A DNA stretch of 64,000 nucleotides from CAMPJM01 sp964440915 (GTDB taxonomy: Bacteria > Bacteroidota > Bacteroidia > Cytophagales > Cyclobacteriaceae): the NCBI GenBank assembly GCA_964440915.1, contig CAYTTV010000012.1:1-64000 (forward strand), read 5' to 3'. The position numbers and the translations under genes are program-made. Positions 36,085-44,892 of this stretch are shown here, one piece after another. Each line of letters opens with the position of its first letter. Within the stretch, counting starts at the first letter, position 1. The notes below the pieces were generated by a model. The model had not been told where the DNA came from and searched no databases. It saw only the letters and a program-made list of their open reading frames with translations.

Positions 36085-36839
36085 ATGATTATGGAAACAT
36101 ACAACAATACCGACGCTCCGAAAAGAGCAGTCAATTTATATCTGGAAGCTAATCCAAATCCAAACTCATTGAAGTTTGTAGCCAATTACATGTTGGTACC
36201 AGAAGCAGAAAGCTTTGATTTCCCCGATCAAGCTGNNNNNNNNNNNNNNNNNNNNNNNNNNNNNNNNNNNNNNNNNNNNNNNNNNNNNNNNNNNNNNNNN
36301 NNNNNNNNNNNNNNNNNNNNNNNNNNNNNNNNNNNGCCAATTACATGTTGGTACCAGAAGCAGAAAGCTTTGATTTCCCCGATCAAGCTGCGGCAGAACA
36401 TGCCCCATTGGCATTAGAGTTGTTCAAGCTTGATTATGTAGAACGAGTATTCTTCATGAGCAATTTTGTAACTGTCACCAAAGCCGAGGATAAGGAATGG
36501 GAGGAGATCAAAGAACCGCTAAAAGCAATCATTAAGGAATATTTGGAAGCAGATAAACCTTTGATAACAAAGTTTTCGGAAACCACTCAAGCAGCCATTG
36601 AGGAAACTGAAATTGAAAAGAGCATCAAAAACATTTTAGATGAATATGTGCGTCCGGCAGTAGAGCAAGATGGTGGCGCGATATCTTTCCACTCTTACAA
36701 TGAAGGCGTGGTGAAAGTATTGTTACAAGGGTCGTGCAGTGGATGCCCATCTGCTACGGTCACACTTAAGGCTGGTATCGAAAACCTCCTGAAAAGGATG
36801 GTGCCAGAAGTGACGGCTGTGGAGGCAGAAGGCGTTTAA
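36085..36839 (+). CDS. NifU/Nfu-type iron-sulfur cluster scaffold, interrupted by an assembly gap
   Basis: The N-terminal Nfu_N domain begins 'NLYLEANPNPNSLKF' and the C-terminal NifU-like domain has 'VEQDGGAISFHSYNEGVVKVLLQGSCSGCPSATVTLKAGIENLL', with the cluster-binding CxxC. As given, the frame is broken by 100 Ns and a duplicated 55-bp flank. Removing both (155 bases) leaves 600 bases, exactly 199 codons plus stop, and joins '...SFDFPDQA' to 'AAEHAPLALELF'. The gene is therefore very probably intact in the organism. It delivers Fe-S clusters to apo-proteins. Confidence 0.9.
36181..36390. other. scaffold gap: 100 Ns between two identical 55-bp contig ends
   Basis: Bases 36181-36235 and 36336-36390 are identical, and 36236-36335 are exactly 100 Ns, the standard placeholder. 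The two contig ends overlap by 55 bp and were not merged, so the gap is negative in size rather than missing DNA. Confidence 0.9.
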
Positions 36840-36877
36840 TTGCCGATACATTCACAGGTTTCATGAAAGTATATCAG

Positions 36878-36910
36878 GAGGATGTCCATAAAGGTGGGCA
36901 TCCTCTTTTT
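36878..36910 (+). terminator. rho-independent terminator after nfu
   Basis: A 10-bp stem GAGGATGTCC/GGGCATCCTC (one G-U pair) with an 8-base loop (36888-36895) is followed by a run of five Ts. Confidence 0.8.
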
Positions 36911-37110
36911 GGTATGCCGTGCTTCAAACTTCCATCCTTGGCAATTCAACATTTAAAATTCAATGTGCTTCCCATGTAATATTTTTTTAAGTTTTGTTGT
37001 TTGCGTGCCGTTCATTTTTAAAAATACTGTATATTTATTGTTTTCAGCACAAATAAAAAACCGCTCATTAACTGCTATAGTTGGGGCCAGCATTACTTGG
37101 GAAGTTTTGT

Positions 37111-39186
37111 ATGAACAAACATTGTCCTTTACTCTTTTTTATTTTCTTAATAGGCGTTTTTTCTTGCAGTCCTATGAAACAGGGCATTAAGAAGTATGAG
37201 CTGGGTCAGTATGATGTGGCTATCAACCATTTTGATAGGGCCATAGCCAAAGGTGATCCCATGCCGAAGGCCAATTTCTTGGCCGCTGAAGCTTACCGAC
37301 TTTCAAACAGGATAGAAATGGCGGCATCTTATTATAAGGCTGCCTTGGCGCAAGGTGCAACGGAGGAGGAAGCACACTTTTACTACGCCTTTGCACTAAA
37401 GGCAAATGGACAGTACGATGCTGCACGAGCGCAATTAGAAGATTATATTGAGGTAGGGCAAGATAAGGCACTGTTGAGATGGGCCAGAAAGGAAATCAGG
37501 AATCTGCGCTATATCTCAGATTTGTTGGCCAAGGAGAGCTATTATGAAGTAGAGGATATACCAGAAATAAATACTGATGCAGCCGAATATGGCCCTGTAT
37601 ATAACAATGGCGAACTGTACTTTGCTTCAAACCGAGACGCCGATAAAATCTATAAGGCCACGGGAACAGGTTTTACTGATATCTACAAAGTAAAAATGCA
37701 AGGGGCTAATATTTTGCCTGGCACGGAAGAAATGCTGAATGAGCTTATCAACACAAGTAATATCAACGAAGGGAGTGTGACATTTTCTAGCGATGGCACT
37801 TTGATGATTTTTGCAAGAGGCAACAGCGGAAGAAGGAAAGGGACGATGGAAGTAAACCTTTACATGACACGCTATAGAAACGGCGAGTGGAGCAAGCCAG
37901 AATTGCTCAGCATAAACGATCCCAACTCATGGGATTCCACTCCTGCGTTCAGTCGTGATGGGCGTACGTTGTATTTTTCTTCCAATAGGCCAGGGGGATA
38001 TGGAGGGATAGACCTGTACTCCGCCGTCATGGATGCTAATGGAAGGTTTGGTCAGGTACGCAACATGGGAAAGGATCTCAATACGGAAGGAGATGAGATG
38101 TTCCCATGGGTCTCTCCTGATGGGAAACTGTACTTTTCATCCTCAGGCCACCCAAGTTTAGGAGGATTGGATATTTTCGTGGCGGTACGTAAAGAAGGCC
38201 TTATTAATGTGGAGAATTTAGGTGTGCCGATCAATTCCCCACAGGATGATTTTGCCTTGATGTATGTCTCCCGAACTAAGGGCTTTTTCTCTTCCAACCG
38301 CAATGGAGGCAAAGGAGACGATGATTTATATGCCTTTACCGATAACTCTCCTGACCAAAAGCAAGTGAATTACTACCTAACTGGGCTCACTGTAACAGTG
38401 AATGATTCTACCGGCCGAGAGATAGTATTGCCTGAGACGTTTGTAGAATTACTTGATCAAGAGGACAAACTTCTGGCGACAAGCAGTACGGCTGAAGATG
38501 GCAAATTCCTTTTTAAAGTAGAGCCAGAGAAAACATACTTCCTGACAGGTACAAAAGCAAACTATTTTACCACAAGAGAGCCATTTAATACTATAGGAAA
38601 AACTGTTTTAAAAGATACATTGACAGTACCTGAGACCGACGTAATCTTCAATATAAAGCTTACGCTAGACCAGATTGTACTGGATAAGGCGATCGTGCTG
38701 GACAACATTTATTATGACCTTGACAGGGCCAATATCCGTGAAGATGCAGCAAAGGAGTTGGACAAACTGGTGAAGATACTAGAAGACAATCCAGAAATAA
38801 AGATCGAACTAAGTTCCCATACGGATAGCAGGGCGGATGATGACTATAACCTAAACTTATCCCAAAGGAGGGCAGATTCTGCTGTAGCTTATATTATCAC
38901 CAAAGGGATAGACCAAAGCCGGATCAGGGCGAGGGGTTATGGAGAAAGCCAGCTCATTATAAAAGACGCTCAAACAGAAGAGGAGCATCAGGTGAACAGA
39001 AGGACAGAATTTAAGGTATATGAATACAATCCCAACACCCAAAGAATGGAAGAAATATCTTCTTCTCAGGGAATTTTACAAGAGGAGTTGGAAGAAACAC
39101 AAGATGGAGACGAGCAAGATACGCAGGGAGGAGGGTCGGATAGGAGTATCGATGATCTCATTGATTGGGATGATGGTGGATTGTAA
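37111..39186 (+). CDS. porE: PorE-like T9SS outer-membrane lipoprotein (TPR, beta-propeller, OmpA domain)
   Basis: About 691 residues from the ATG at 37111, which begins a lipoprotein signal ('LFFIFLIGVFSC'). Then follow a TPR region (about 20-130, 'AEAYRLSNRIEMAASYYKAALAQGATEEEAHFYYAFALKANGQYD'), a PD40/WD40-like propeller (about 155-420) and a carboxypeptidase-regulatory-like fold ('LPETFVELLDQEDKLLATSSTAEDGKFLFKVEPEKTYFLTG'). A C-terminal OmpA domain (about 535-650, 'NIYYDLDRANIREDAAKELDKLV', 'SHTDSRADDDYN') binds peptidoglycan. This order is that of PorE of the type IX secretion system. An ATG at 37081 would add 10 residues and is less likely. Confidence 0.82.
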   Translation: MNKHCPLLFFIFLIGVFSCSPMKQGIKKYELGQYDVAINHFDRAIAKGDPMPKANFLAAEAYRLSNRIEMAASYYKAALAQGATEEEAHFYYAFALKANGQYDAARAQLEDYIEVGQDKALLRWARKEIRNLRYISDLLAKESYYEVEDIPEINTDAAEYGPVYNNGELYFASNRDADKIYKATGTGFTDIYKVKMQGANILPGTEEMLNELINTSNINEGSVTFSSDGTLMIFARGNSGRRKGTMEVNLYMTRYRNGEWSKPELLSINDPNSWDSTPAFSRDGRTLYFSSNRPGGYGGIDLYSAVMDANGRFGQVRNMGKDLNTEGDEMFPWVSPDGKLYFSSSGHPSLGGLDIFVAVRKEGLINVENLGVPINSPQDDFALMYVSRTKGFFSSNRNGGKGDDDLYAFTDNSPDQKQVNYYLTGLTVTVNDSTGREIVLPETFVELLDQEDKLLATSSTAEDGKFLFKVEPEKTYFLTGTKANYFTTREPFNTIGKTVLKDTLTVPETDVIFNIKLTLDQIVLDKAIVLDNIYYDLDRANIREDAAKELDKLVKILEDNPEIKIELSSHTDSRADDDYNLNLSQRRADSAVAYIITKGIDQSRIRARGYGESQLIIKDAQTEEEHQVNRRTEFKVYEYNPNTQRMEEISSSQGILQEELEETQDGDEQDTQGGGSDRSIDDLIDWDDGGL

Positions 39187-39207
39187 CCAAACATTTATAA
39201 TTTCATT

Positions 39208-39235
39208 AAGCCTCTTAATTATGGGGGCTTTTTTT
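39208..39235 (+). terminator. rho-independent terminator after the PorE-like gene
   Basis: The stem AAGCCTC/GGGGCTT (7 bp with one G-U pair) has a 9-base loop (39215-39223) and is followed by a T-tract. Confidence 0.7.
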
Positions 39236-39242
39236 ATTTTTG
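39235..39242 (+). promoter_or_regulatory. -7 box (TATTTTTG) just upstream of purM
   Basis: It matches TAnnTTTG and lies only 4 bases before the purM ATG at 39247, so the message would be nearly leaderless. No convincing -33 TTTG precedes it, so confidence is low. Confidence 0.3.
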
Positions 39243-39246
39243 CATT

Positions 39247-40413
39247 ATGAATGAGAGATATATGCAGCGTGGCGTTTCTGCCAGCAAAGAAGATGTACAT
39301 GCGGCCATCAAGAATATTGACAAAGGACTGTATCCCAATGCTTTTTGCAAAATAGTGCCTGATTTTTTAGGAGGTGACGAAAGCTTCTGCAATATCATGC
39401 ACGCCGATGGTGCGGGTACTAAGTCTTCCTTGGCTTATGCATATTGGAAAGAGACGGGGGATCTTTCTGTATGGAAGGGCATTGCACAAGATGCGGTCGT
39501 CATGAATACCGACGACCTTTTGTGCGTGGGTGCCGTCGATAATATCCTTCTTTCCTCAACGATAGGCCGCAACAAGCATTTGATACCAGGCGAAGTACTT
39601 GCTGCGCTGATCAATGGTACTGAGGAAGTGCTGGAAATGCTCAGAGGTTATGGGGTGAATATAAGAAGTACAGGGGGTGAGACTGCAGACTTGGGCGACC
39701 TCGTGAGGACGATCGTAGTGGATAGTACCGTAACGGCGCGCATGCGGCGAGCGGATGTGATAACCAATGAAAAAATAGGCGCAGGAGATATTATTGTAGG
39801 GTTGGCCTCTTTTGGGCAGGCTTCTTATGAAGATTCATACAATGGTGGCATGGGCAGCAATGGGCTTACTTCTGCAAGACATGATGTTTTCAACAAATCG
39901 GTGCGAGAAAAATATCCCGAAACATTTGATCCAGCGGTACCAGAGGACCTGCTCTATACTGGCAAGTACAACCTGACAGATGCAGTTCCTGGACTAGAGG
40001 TAGACATGGGAAAGTTGGTGCTTTCACCCACACGGACTTATGCACCTGTAATTAAAAAGGTATTAGAAGACCTGCATCCACATATCCATGGGCTCATACA
40101 TTGTAGCGGTGGTGCCCAAACAAAAGTGCTTCATTTTATTAATGATCTACACGTGATCAAAGATAATCTTTTCGATTTGCCACCATTGTTCAGAATTATT
40201 CAGGAAGAAAGCCAAAGTTCTTGGCAAGAAATGTACAAGGTGTTTAACATGGGCCATAGAATGGAAATCTACCTTGGCGAGGAATATGCAAAAGAGGTTA
40301 TTGCCATTGCAGAATCGTTTGGCGTGGAAGCTAAAATAATTGGAAGGGTCACAGATGCCTCACAAAAGCAAGTGACTATTAAGAGCGCATTTGGAACTTT
40401 TACTTATAATTAA
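39247..40413 (+). CDS. purM: phosphoribosylformylglycinamidine cyclo-ligase (AIR synthetase)
   Basis: 388 residues, PurM/HypE fold: 'NAFCKIVPDFLGGDESFCNIMHADGAGTKSSLAY' (ATP/substrate site), 'GIAQDAVVMNTDDLLCVGAVDNILLS', 'GGETADLGDLVRT' and the C-terminal 'HIHGLIHCSGGAQTKVL'. It closes the imidazole ring to AIR in de novo purine synthesis. It is longer than the E. coli enzyme, with extra sequence that I believe is usual in Bacteroidota. The GNAT gene overlaps its 3' end. Confidence 0.95.
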   Translation: MNERYMQRGVSASKEDVHAAIKNIDKGLYPNAFCKIVPDFLGGDESFCNIMHADGAGTKSSLAYAYWKETGDLSVWKGIAQDAVVMNTDDLLCVGAVDNILLSSTIGRNKHLIPGEVLAALINGTEEVLEMLRGYGVNIRSTGGETADLGDLVRTIVVDSTVTARMRRADVITNEKIGAGDIIVGLASFGQASYEDSYNGGMGSNGLTSARHDVFNKSVREKYPETFDPAVPEDLLYTGKYNLTDAVPGLEVDMGKLVLSPTRTYAPVIKKVLEDLHPHIHGLIHCSGGAQTKVLHFINDLHVIKDNLFDLPPLFRIIQEESQSSWQEMYKVFNMGHRMEIYLGEEYAKEVIAIAESFGVEAKIIGRVTDASQKQVTIKSAFGTFTYN

Positions 40414-40951
40414 AACACAGATCGATATCACAATTAGACAAGAAAAGGTAGACGACTACGAAGAGGTTTCCTCTCTTATAGGAAAAGCTTTTAAACCGAT
40501 GGCTTTCAGCGACCATAAAGAACAGTTCTTAGTAGAGCGGTTAAGAAAGTCGAAAGCTTTTGTTCCCGAACTGTCTATTGTAGCCGAATCCGAAAACAAA
40601 ATAATAGGCCATATCTTGCTGACAAAGGTGAAGATAAAGGATGGTAAAAACGAGTTTGTTTCGCTAGCACTTGCCCCTGTTTCAGTGCTTCCAGAGATGC
40701 AAGGCAAAGGAGTGGGAACAATGTTAATTAAACAAGCTCATCAAAAAGCATGCGAATTAGGATACAAATCAATAATGCTTCTCGGACACGAAAAATACTA
40801 TCCAAAATTCGGGTACCAACGAGCTGACAGATATGGGATTATGTTGCCATTTGATGCGCCCAAAGAAAATTGTATGGCAATTGAATTGACAAAAGGAGGA
40901 CTTGATGGAGTAGGAGGTACGGTAGAGTATCCTAAAGAATTTTATAGTTGA
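40391..40951 (+). CDS. GNAT-family N-acetyltransferase
   Basis: 186 residues. The acetyl-CoA-binding signature 'LAPVSVLPEMQGKGVGTMLIKQAHQKACELGYKSIMLLGHEKYY' (about 95-139) has the Q-x-x-G-x-G pattern. The substrate is unknown; YhbS-like relatives are common. No in-frame ATG exists near the N-terminus, so the start is probably the TTG at 40391. That overlaps the purM end by 23 bases and suggests coupled translation. Confidence 0.82.
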   Translation: MELLLIIKTQIDITIRQEKVDDYEEVSSLIGKAFKPMAFSDHKEQFLVERLRKSKAFVPELSIVAESENKIIGHILLTKVKIKDGKNEFVSLALAPVSVLPEMQGKGVGTMLIKQAHQKACELGYKSIMLLGHEKYYPKFGYQRADRYGIMLPFDAPKENCMAIELTKGGLDGVGGTVEYPKEFYS

Positions 40952-41018
40952 TAAACTATTTTATATTTACCCTTCGATTTTGTAAGCATACCTCTTAACC
41001 AACATTCTTGAAGGCTCA

Positions 41019-41528
41019 TCATATGGAAGTTTTCCCTTCCCACTTGTTCTGGTGATTCCTGAACGTCCAAGGCGCCATAGGATTTTCCTCTTTCCAGAGA
41101 CCTTTCTTTCTTTCCCTCGCTTTTTGCTCAAGCTCAAGATATAGTTCTGTATCTGAACTGGCATTTAGTCCTTTCATATAATGCCATGCCAATCCTTGTG
41201 CGAGTAGTTGAGCACCTACATCTTTTCCATTGCTTAGAGTAACAGTGCCCAGGGCATTTAAATCACGGTCAGTTTCAGTATAAGTTATGCTTACTGTTTT
41301 TTTTAGGGCAATTTTTTGAGTATACGCCTTGGCCTCTTTTCCAAAATTTTGGCCAATTTCAGGACATTCAATATTGTTGAATTTAACGAAAAGGGTATCT
41401 CCTTGATGGGAAAGTACCTTTACAATATCACCTTCAGGCACGTCGATCACTACGCCGGTTACCACCGTTTGGGATTGTATAGTCGAGGTTACCAGTAGTG
41501 AGAGCATTAAAATAATCAACTTTTTCAT
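41019..41528 (-). CDS. thermonuclease/SNase-like secreted protein
   Basis: About 169 residues from the ATG at 41528-41526 ('MKKLIILMLSLLVTSTIQSQ', a signal peptide); a start at 41564 would mask the signal. The SNase/OB-fold core is visible ('VVIDVPEGDIVKVLS', 'NIECPEIGQNFGKEAKAYTQKIAL', 'LLAQGLAWHYMKG'). Two of three catalytic residues of staphylococcal nuclease appear changed (Arg35 position Lys, Arg87 position Asn), while the Glu43 position is kept in 'CPE'. It may bind rather than cut nucleic acid, or have altered activity. Confidence 0.75.
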   Translation of the reverse strand: MKKLIILMLSLLVTSTIQSQTVVTGVVIDVPEGDIVKVLSHQGDTLFVKFNNIECPEIGQNFGKEAKAYTQKIALKKTVSITYTETDRDLNALGTVTLSNGKDVGAQLLAQGLAWHYMKGLNASSDTELYLELEQKARERKKGLWKEENPMAPWTFRNHQNKWEGKTSI

Positions 41529-41753
41529 GGTAAGTCCTTTTAAAATCCGATAAACAAAGTTCACTATTCTTCATTCGGGAAGTGGTTTGTACTTAGCTTC
41601 TACATTGCGCATGTAATAATTGGAGGGGAAATAGGCGAGGCAAAAAATATTTTTGAATAAGGAAGGAAAAAGAAGGAAGATTTTAAGGGATGTAATGGAT
41701 TGCTAACTTCACTAAGCAGGTTTGTTTGCGATAAATAAATCAATATCCGACCA

Positions 41754-42179
41754 TTAAATTACATATTGTTCGGTTTCTTTCAGAAATCTATCCCAGTCTT
41801 CTAAAGGATAAGGGTTTCGCTGAATATAATCAATTATTTTATGCACGATTTCATGGGTAAGGCCGAATTGGCTTGCAATGTTGTCGCAGAATTCAAGCTC
41901 TCTTGATTCCACAATTCCATCCGCCAACATCATGCCTACCATGTCAAATAACAAATTGATCTTTCCTTCGTGTGAAGCAGGTATAATGGGCGCAGGCATT
42001 TTTTGTTCCTGTAGAATTGCGGCTATCTGCTTTTCTTTTAAGCCATACCGCTTGCCAGCTTTATAGATAAAGTCCAGTTCGGCTTCATGAATATCGTCAT
42101 CAATCTTAGCCAGGGCTACCAAGTTCCTCAAGTGGCCTTTCTTAAAGCTTAAATATTGATGTTCGAAAAAACCTTTCAT
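41754..42179 (-). CDS. TerB-like helical protein, function unknown
   Basis: 141 residues, all-helical and soluble. Paired 'LVALAKIDDDIHEAELDFIYKAGKRYGL' and 'GMMLADGIVESRELEFCDNIASQFGL' blocks give two acidic helical hairpins like the TerB (tellurite-resistance) fold, whose acidic 'DG.I...E' loops bind metal. TerB-like proteins are widespread in Bacteroidota without proven function. No ter operon is adjacent. Confidence 0.6.
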   Translation of the reverse strand: MKGFFEHQYLSFKKGHLRNLVALAKIDDDIHEAELDFIYKAGKRYGLKEKQIAAILQEQKMPAPIIPASHEGKINLLFDMVGMMLADGIVESRELEFCDNIASQFGLTHEIVHKIIDYIQRNPYPLEDWDRFLKETEQYVI

Positions 42180-42374
42180 TCTGTCATGTAAATTAAATCA
42201 AATTATAGAAAATGTGGCCCAAATGCAAATGATTGATATAGTAGATGTAAGCAAGGCCATGCGTTGGTCTTTTTCCCATAAATCATATAATGGTCACAAT
42301 TTTTTATCTTTAAAACGTTTATGTTTTGTATCTTTTTTGATAAAGATAACTTGTTACACAAAACCCTTAAGCCC

Positions 42375-42923
42375 ATGCTTCGATGTATGCTTATCTTCGC
42401 TGCTCTTTTTCTCAGTTCCTCGGCATTGCATGCCCAAGTGGGCGATACTTTTCCTTATTTGGATGGGACTACTTTATCAGATGTTGATTTGAAATTGCCG
42501 GCCGATACGAAAGGGAAGTTTACCCTTATAGGCATGGCCTATTCAAAAAAGTCAGAAGATGACCTGCAAACTTGGTTCAATCCTGTGTACAATACTTTCA
42601 TTCACAAGTCTAGCAGTAGTTTGTTTGGCGATGTTGGTTATGATGTGCATGTGTATTTTATCCCCATGTTTACTGGCGTCAAGAGAGCGGCGGCCAATAC
42701 TGCTGAGAGAAGAATGAAGGAGAAAACAGACCCTAAACTCCTCCCGCATATACTTTTCTACCGTGGTGATTTAAAGACCTACAAGGACACCTTAGATTTT
42801 GAGAAAAAAGATGTTCCGTATTTTTTTGTATTGGACAAAGAGGGGGTCATTATATATGCAACCTCAGGCCCTTATTCGCCTAGCAAAATGAAGGAAGTGG
42901 AAGAATTAGTAGAGGAATGGTAG
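42375..42923 (+). CDS. secreted thioredoxin-fold-like protein without CxxC
   Basis: About 182 residues from the ATG at 42375, giving a clear signal peptide ('MLRCMLIFAALFLSSSALHAQ'); the frame is also open upstream to 42321. The mature protein shows 'GKFTLIGMAYSKKSEDDLQTWFNPVYNTF' and 'PYFFVLDKEGVIIYATSGPYSPSKMKEVEELVEE', a thioredoxin-like beta-alpha-beta layout, but no redox CxxC. It resembles assembly-factor-type thioredoxin folds; I cannot name a function. It is convergent with the DMT transporter, only 9 bases apart. Confidence 0.65.
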   Translation: MLRCMLIFAALFLSSSALHAQVGDTFPYLDGTTLSDVDLKLPADTKGKFTLIGMAYSKKSEDDLQTWFNPVYNTFIHKSSSSLFGDVGYDVHVYFIPMFTGVKRAAANTAERRMKEKTDPKLLPHILFYRGDLKTYKDTLDFEKKDVPYFFVLDKEGVIIYATSGPYSPSKMKEVEELVEEW

Positions 42924-42932
42924 GGATGAATA

Positions 42933-43856
42933 TTATTCTGGTCGGCGCTTAAGTGTTGTCTGAACAGTGTTTTGCCTTCCAGCTATAAATATTCCTGCAA
43001 TAATAATGGCCATGCCGATAAAGTGATTGGTCCGAACAACCTCATTATCTAAAATGCCCCATGCCACTGCTATTATGGGAATAAGGTAAGTGACAAAACT
43101 CGTGAAAATAGGTGAGGTAATCTTGACCAAGCGGTTGAAGAACAAAAGCGCAATAGCTGTTCCTACTACGCCTAAAATAATAACATAGAAGAGTGCCTTC
43201 CAGGCGCCTTCATGCATGACCAACTTGGTGGTAAAGTCAGTGGCTGAAAAAAGGTAAACTATAGCAATTGGTCCTACCAGCATGAGCGATATACTTGTGA
43301 TTTCCTTGGCAGAAAGGTCATGGAGGAAGTATTTTAGGATATTCAGGTTGATACCGTAGCAAAGGGTAGCCAACAACACATACACGACATAAAAATTGGC
43401 GTTACCAATAGTGCCTGATGAACCTACAAATACTAAATATAATGTCCCTGCCAAGCCAATTGCCAGACCCATAGCGGTTCTAATACCCAACCGTTGCCTG
43501 AAAAATAGCAGACCTACTAACAGCACGAACAAAGGCGTTAAAGCATTGAGAATACCGGTGAGCGCACTGGTAAGTTGAGTTTCTGCGATAGCAAAAAGGA
43601 AAGCAGGGAAAAAATTCCCTAGAAGTCCGCACAGAAACAATAGTTTCCATTGCCGCTTGGTGATTCGGCTGAGTTTAGGAAGAGCTATAGGCAATAGGAA
43701 AAGGCAAGCAGCCATAACGCGTATAGCGCCTACTTCTCCAGCAGAGAATACGACCAGGCCTTTTTTAATCAAAATAAAAGAACTGCCCCAAACCAATGAC
43801 AGCCCTATCAAAAGCACCCATGGCAGCCAAGTCCTCTCTTTATCTTTTGATGCCAT
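42933..43856 (-). CDS. EamA-type drug/metabolite exporter (DMT superfamily)
   Basis: About 307 residues with ten membrane helices in two EamA repeats. The first begins 'LLIGLSLVWGSSFILIKKGL' and the second 'NFYVVYVLLATLCYGINLN'; 'PLFVLLVGLLFFRQRLG' is typical of the family. It probably exports amino acids or metabolites; the substrate is unknown. The ATG at 43856 (MASKDKERT) follows the dusB stop by one base, so the gene is in an operon behind dusB. A start at 43886 would overlap dusB. Confidence 0.85.
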   Translation of the reverse strand: MASKDKERTWLPWVLLIGLSLVWGSSFILIKKGLVVFSAGEVGAIRVMAACLFLLPIALPKLSRITKRQWKLLFLCGLLGNFFPAFLFAIAETQLTSALTGILNALTPLFVLLVGLLFFRQRLGIRTAMGLAIGLAGTLYLVFVGSSGTIGNANFYVVYVLLATLCYGINLNILKYFLHDLSAKEITSISLMLVGPIAIVYLFSATDFTTKLVMHEGAWKALFYVIILGVVGTAIALLFFNRLVKITSPIFTSFVTYLIPIIAVAWGILDNEVVRTNHFIGMAIIIAGIFIAGRQNTVQTTLKRRPE

Positions 43857-43857
43857 T

Positions 43858-44856
43858 TTATGCGACCAAGATGGGGGAGTGTTCAAAGTTGTCTACTATC
43901 TCATCCAAAATGGATTTTGTCTCCTCATAAGATTGGGCCTCGACCAGTCTCACTCTAAAAGGCTTAAAGTTGGTCATGCCTCTAAAGTAGTTGGCATAGT
44001 GCCGCCGCATTTCAAATATTCCTTTTTTCTCCCCTTTCCATTCTACAGAAAAACCAAGGTGTTTTTTAACAACCCTAACCCTCTCGGCCAGATCCGGTTG
44101 ATCTAGTTTTTCACCCGTAGCGAGAAAATGTTTTATTTCATTGAAAATCCACGGGTAGCCTATTGCCGCTCGGCCGATCATGATACCATCAACCCCATAC
44201 TTGTTCCTATATTCAAAAGCTTTTTCAGGAGAGTCAATATCGCCATTGCCAAAAATGGGAATATGTATGTCGGGATGGTTTTTTACCTCAGCTATATAAT
44301 CCCAATTGGCCTCACCTTTATACATTTGCTTTCTGGTTCGTCCATGAATGGAGAGCGCTTGAATGCCCACGTCTTGTAACCTTTTAGCTACTTCTATTAT
44401 TTTAATGGTACTGTCATCCCACCCTAGACGGGTTTTTACTGTTACAGGCAAGGAGACCCTCTTGACGATCTCGGCAGTCATGGATTGCATCTTGGGCAGA
44501 TCCAGCAGAATCCCCGCCCCAGCCCCTTTACAGGTTACCTTTTTTACAGGACACCCATAATTGATGTCTACCATTTCAGGCTGGGCAGCTTCTGCAATCG
44601 CCGCTGCTTCAATCATGGCATCAATCTTATCTCCGAAAATCTGGATGCCAATGGGCCGCTCGTAATCATAGATATCGAGCTTCTCTACACTCTTCACCGC
44701 ATCGCGGATGAGCCCGTCTGCAGAAATAAATTCCGTAAACATGAGGTCGGCACCATTTTCTTTACAGACCGCTCTGAAAGGCGGGTCGCTCACGTCTTCC
44801 ATTGGCGCCAGAAGTAATGGGAAATCGCCTAATGTTAAGTTTCCGATTTTAACCAA
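43858..44856 (-). CDS. dusB: tRNA-dihydrouridine synthase (DusB-like)
   Basis: 332 residues, FMN-binding TIM barrel. 'LLLAPMEDVSDPPFR' (N-terminal), 'MFTEFISADGLI', 'VDINYGCPVKKVTCKGAGAGILLDL' with the catalytic Cys, and 'GIQALSIHGRTRKQMYKGEANWD' match the Dus family. It reduces uridine in tRNA D-loops. The start is 36 bases from the divergent CPBP gene. The DMT exporter follows in the same direction. Confidence 0.93.
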   Translation of the reverse strand: MVKIGNLTLGDFPLLLAPMEDVSDPPFRAVCKENGADLMFTEFISADGLIRDAVKSVEKLDIYDYERPIGIQIFGDKIDAMIEAAAIAEAAQPEMVDINYGCPVKKVTCKGAGAGILLDLPKMQSMTAEIVKRVSLPVTVKTRLGWDDSTIKIIEVAKRLQDVGIQALSIHGRTRKQMYKGEANWDYIAEVKNHPDIHIPIFGNGDIDSPEKAFEYRNKYGVDGIMIGRAAIGYPWIFNEIKHFLATGEKLDQPDLAERVRVVKKHLGFSVEWKGEKKGIFEMRRHYANYFRGMTNFKPFRVRLVEAQSYEETKSILDEIVDNFEHSPILVA

Positions 44857-44866
44857 TTTAATTTTC

Positions 44867-44874
44867 TATTTTTG
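44867..44874 (+). promoter_or_regulatory. -7 box (TATTTTTG) for the CPBP protease gene
   Basis: It matches TAnnTTTG, 18 bases before the ATG at 44893, inside the short dusB-CPBP divergent gap. A -33 match is only partial. Confidence 0.35.
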
Positions 44875-44892
44875 CCTAAATTTACATCAATT

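Noticed and set aside
36085..36417. ORFs running through the 100-N gap
   Set aside because: They arise from translating Ns and the duplicated contig end; the merged frame is the real gene.
41754..42179. Tellurite-resistance operon
   Set aside because: Only a single TerB-like protein is here, with no terC/terD/terZ-type neighbours, so a resistance role is not supported.
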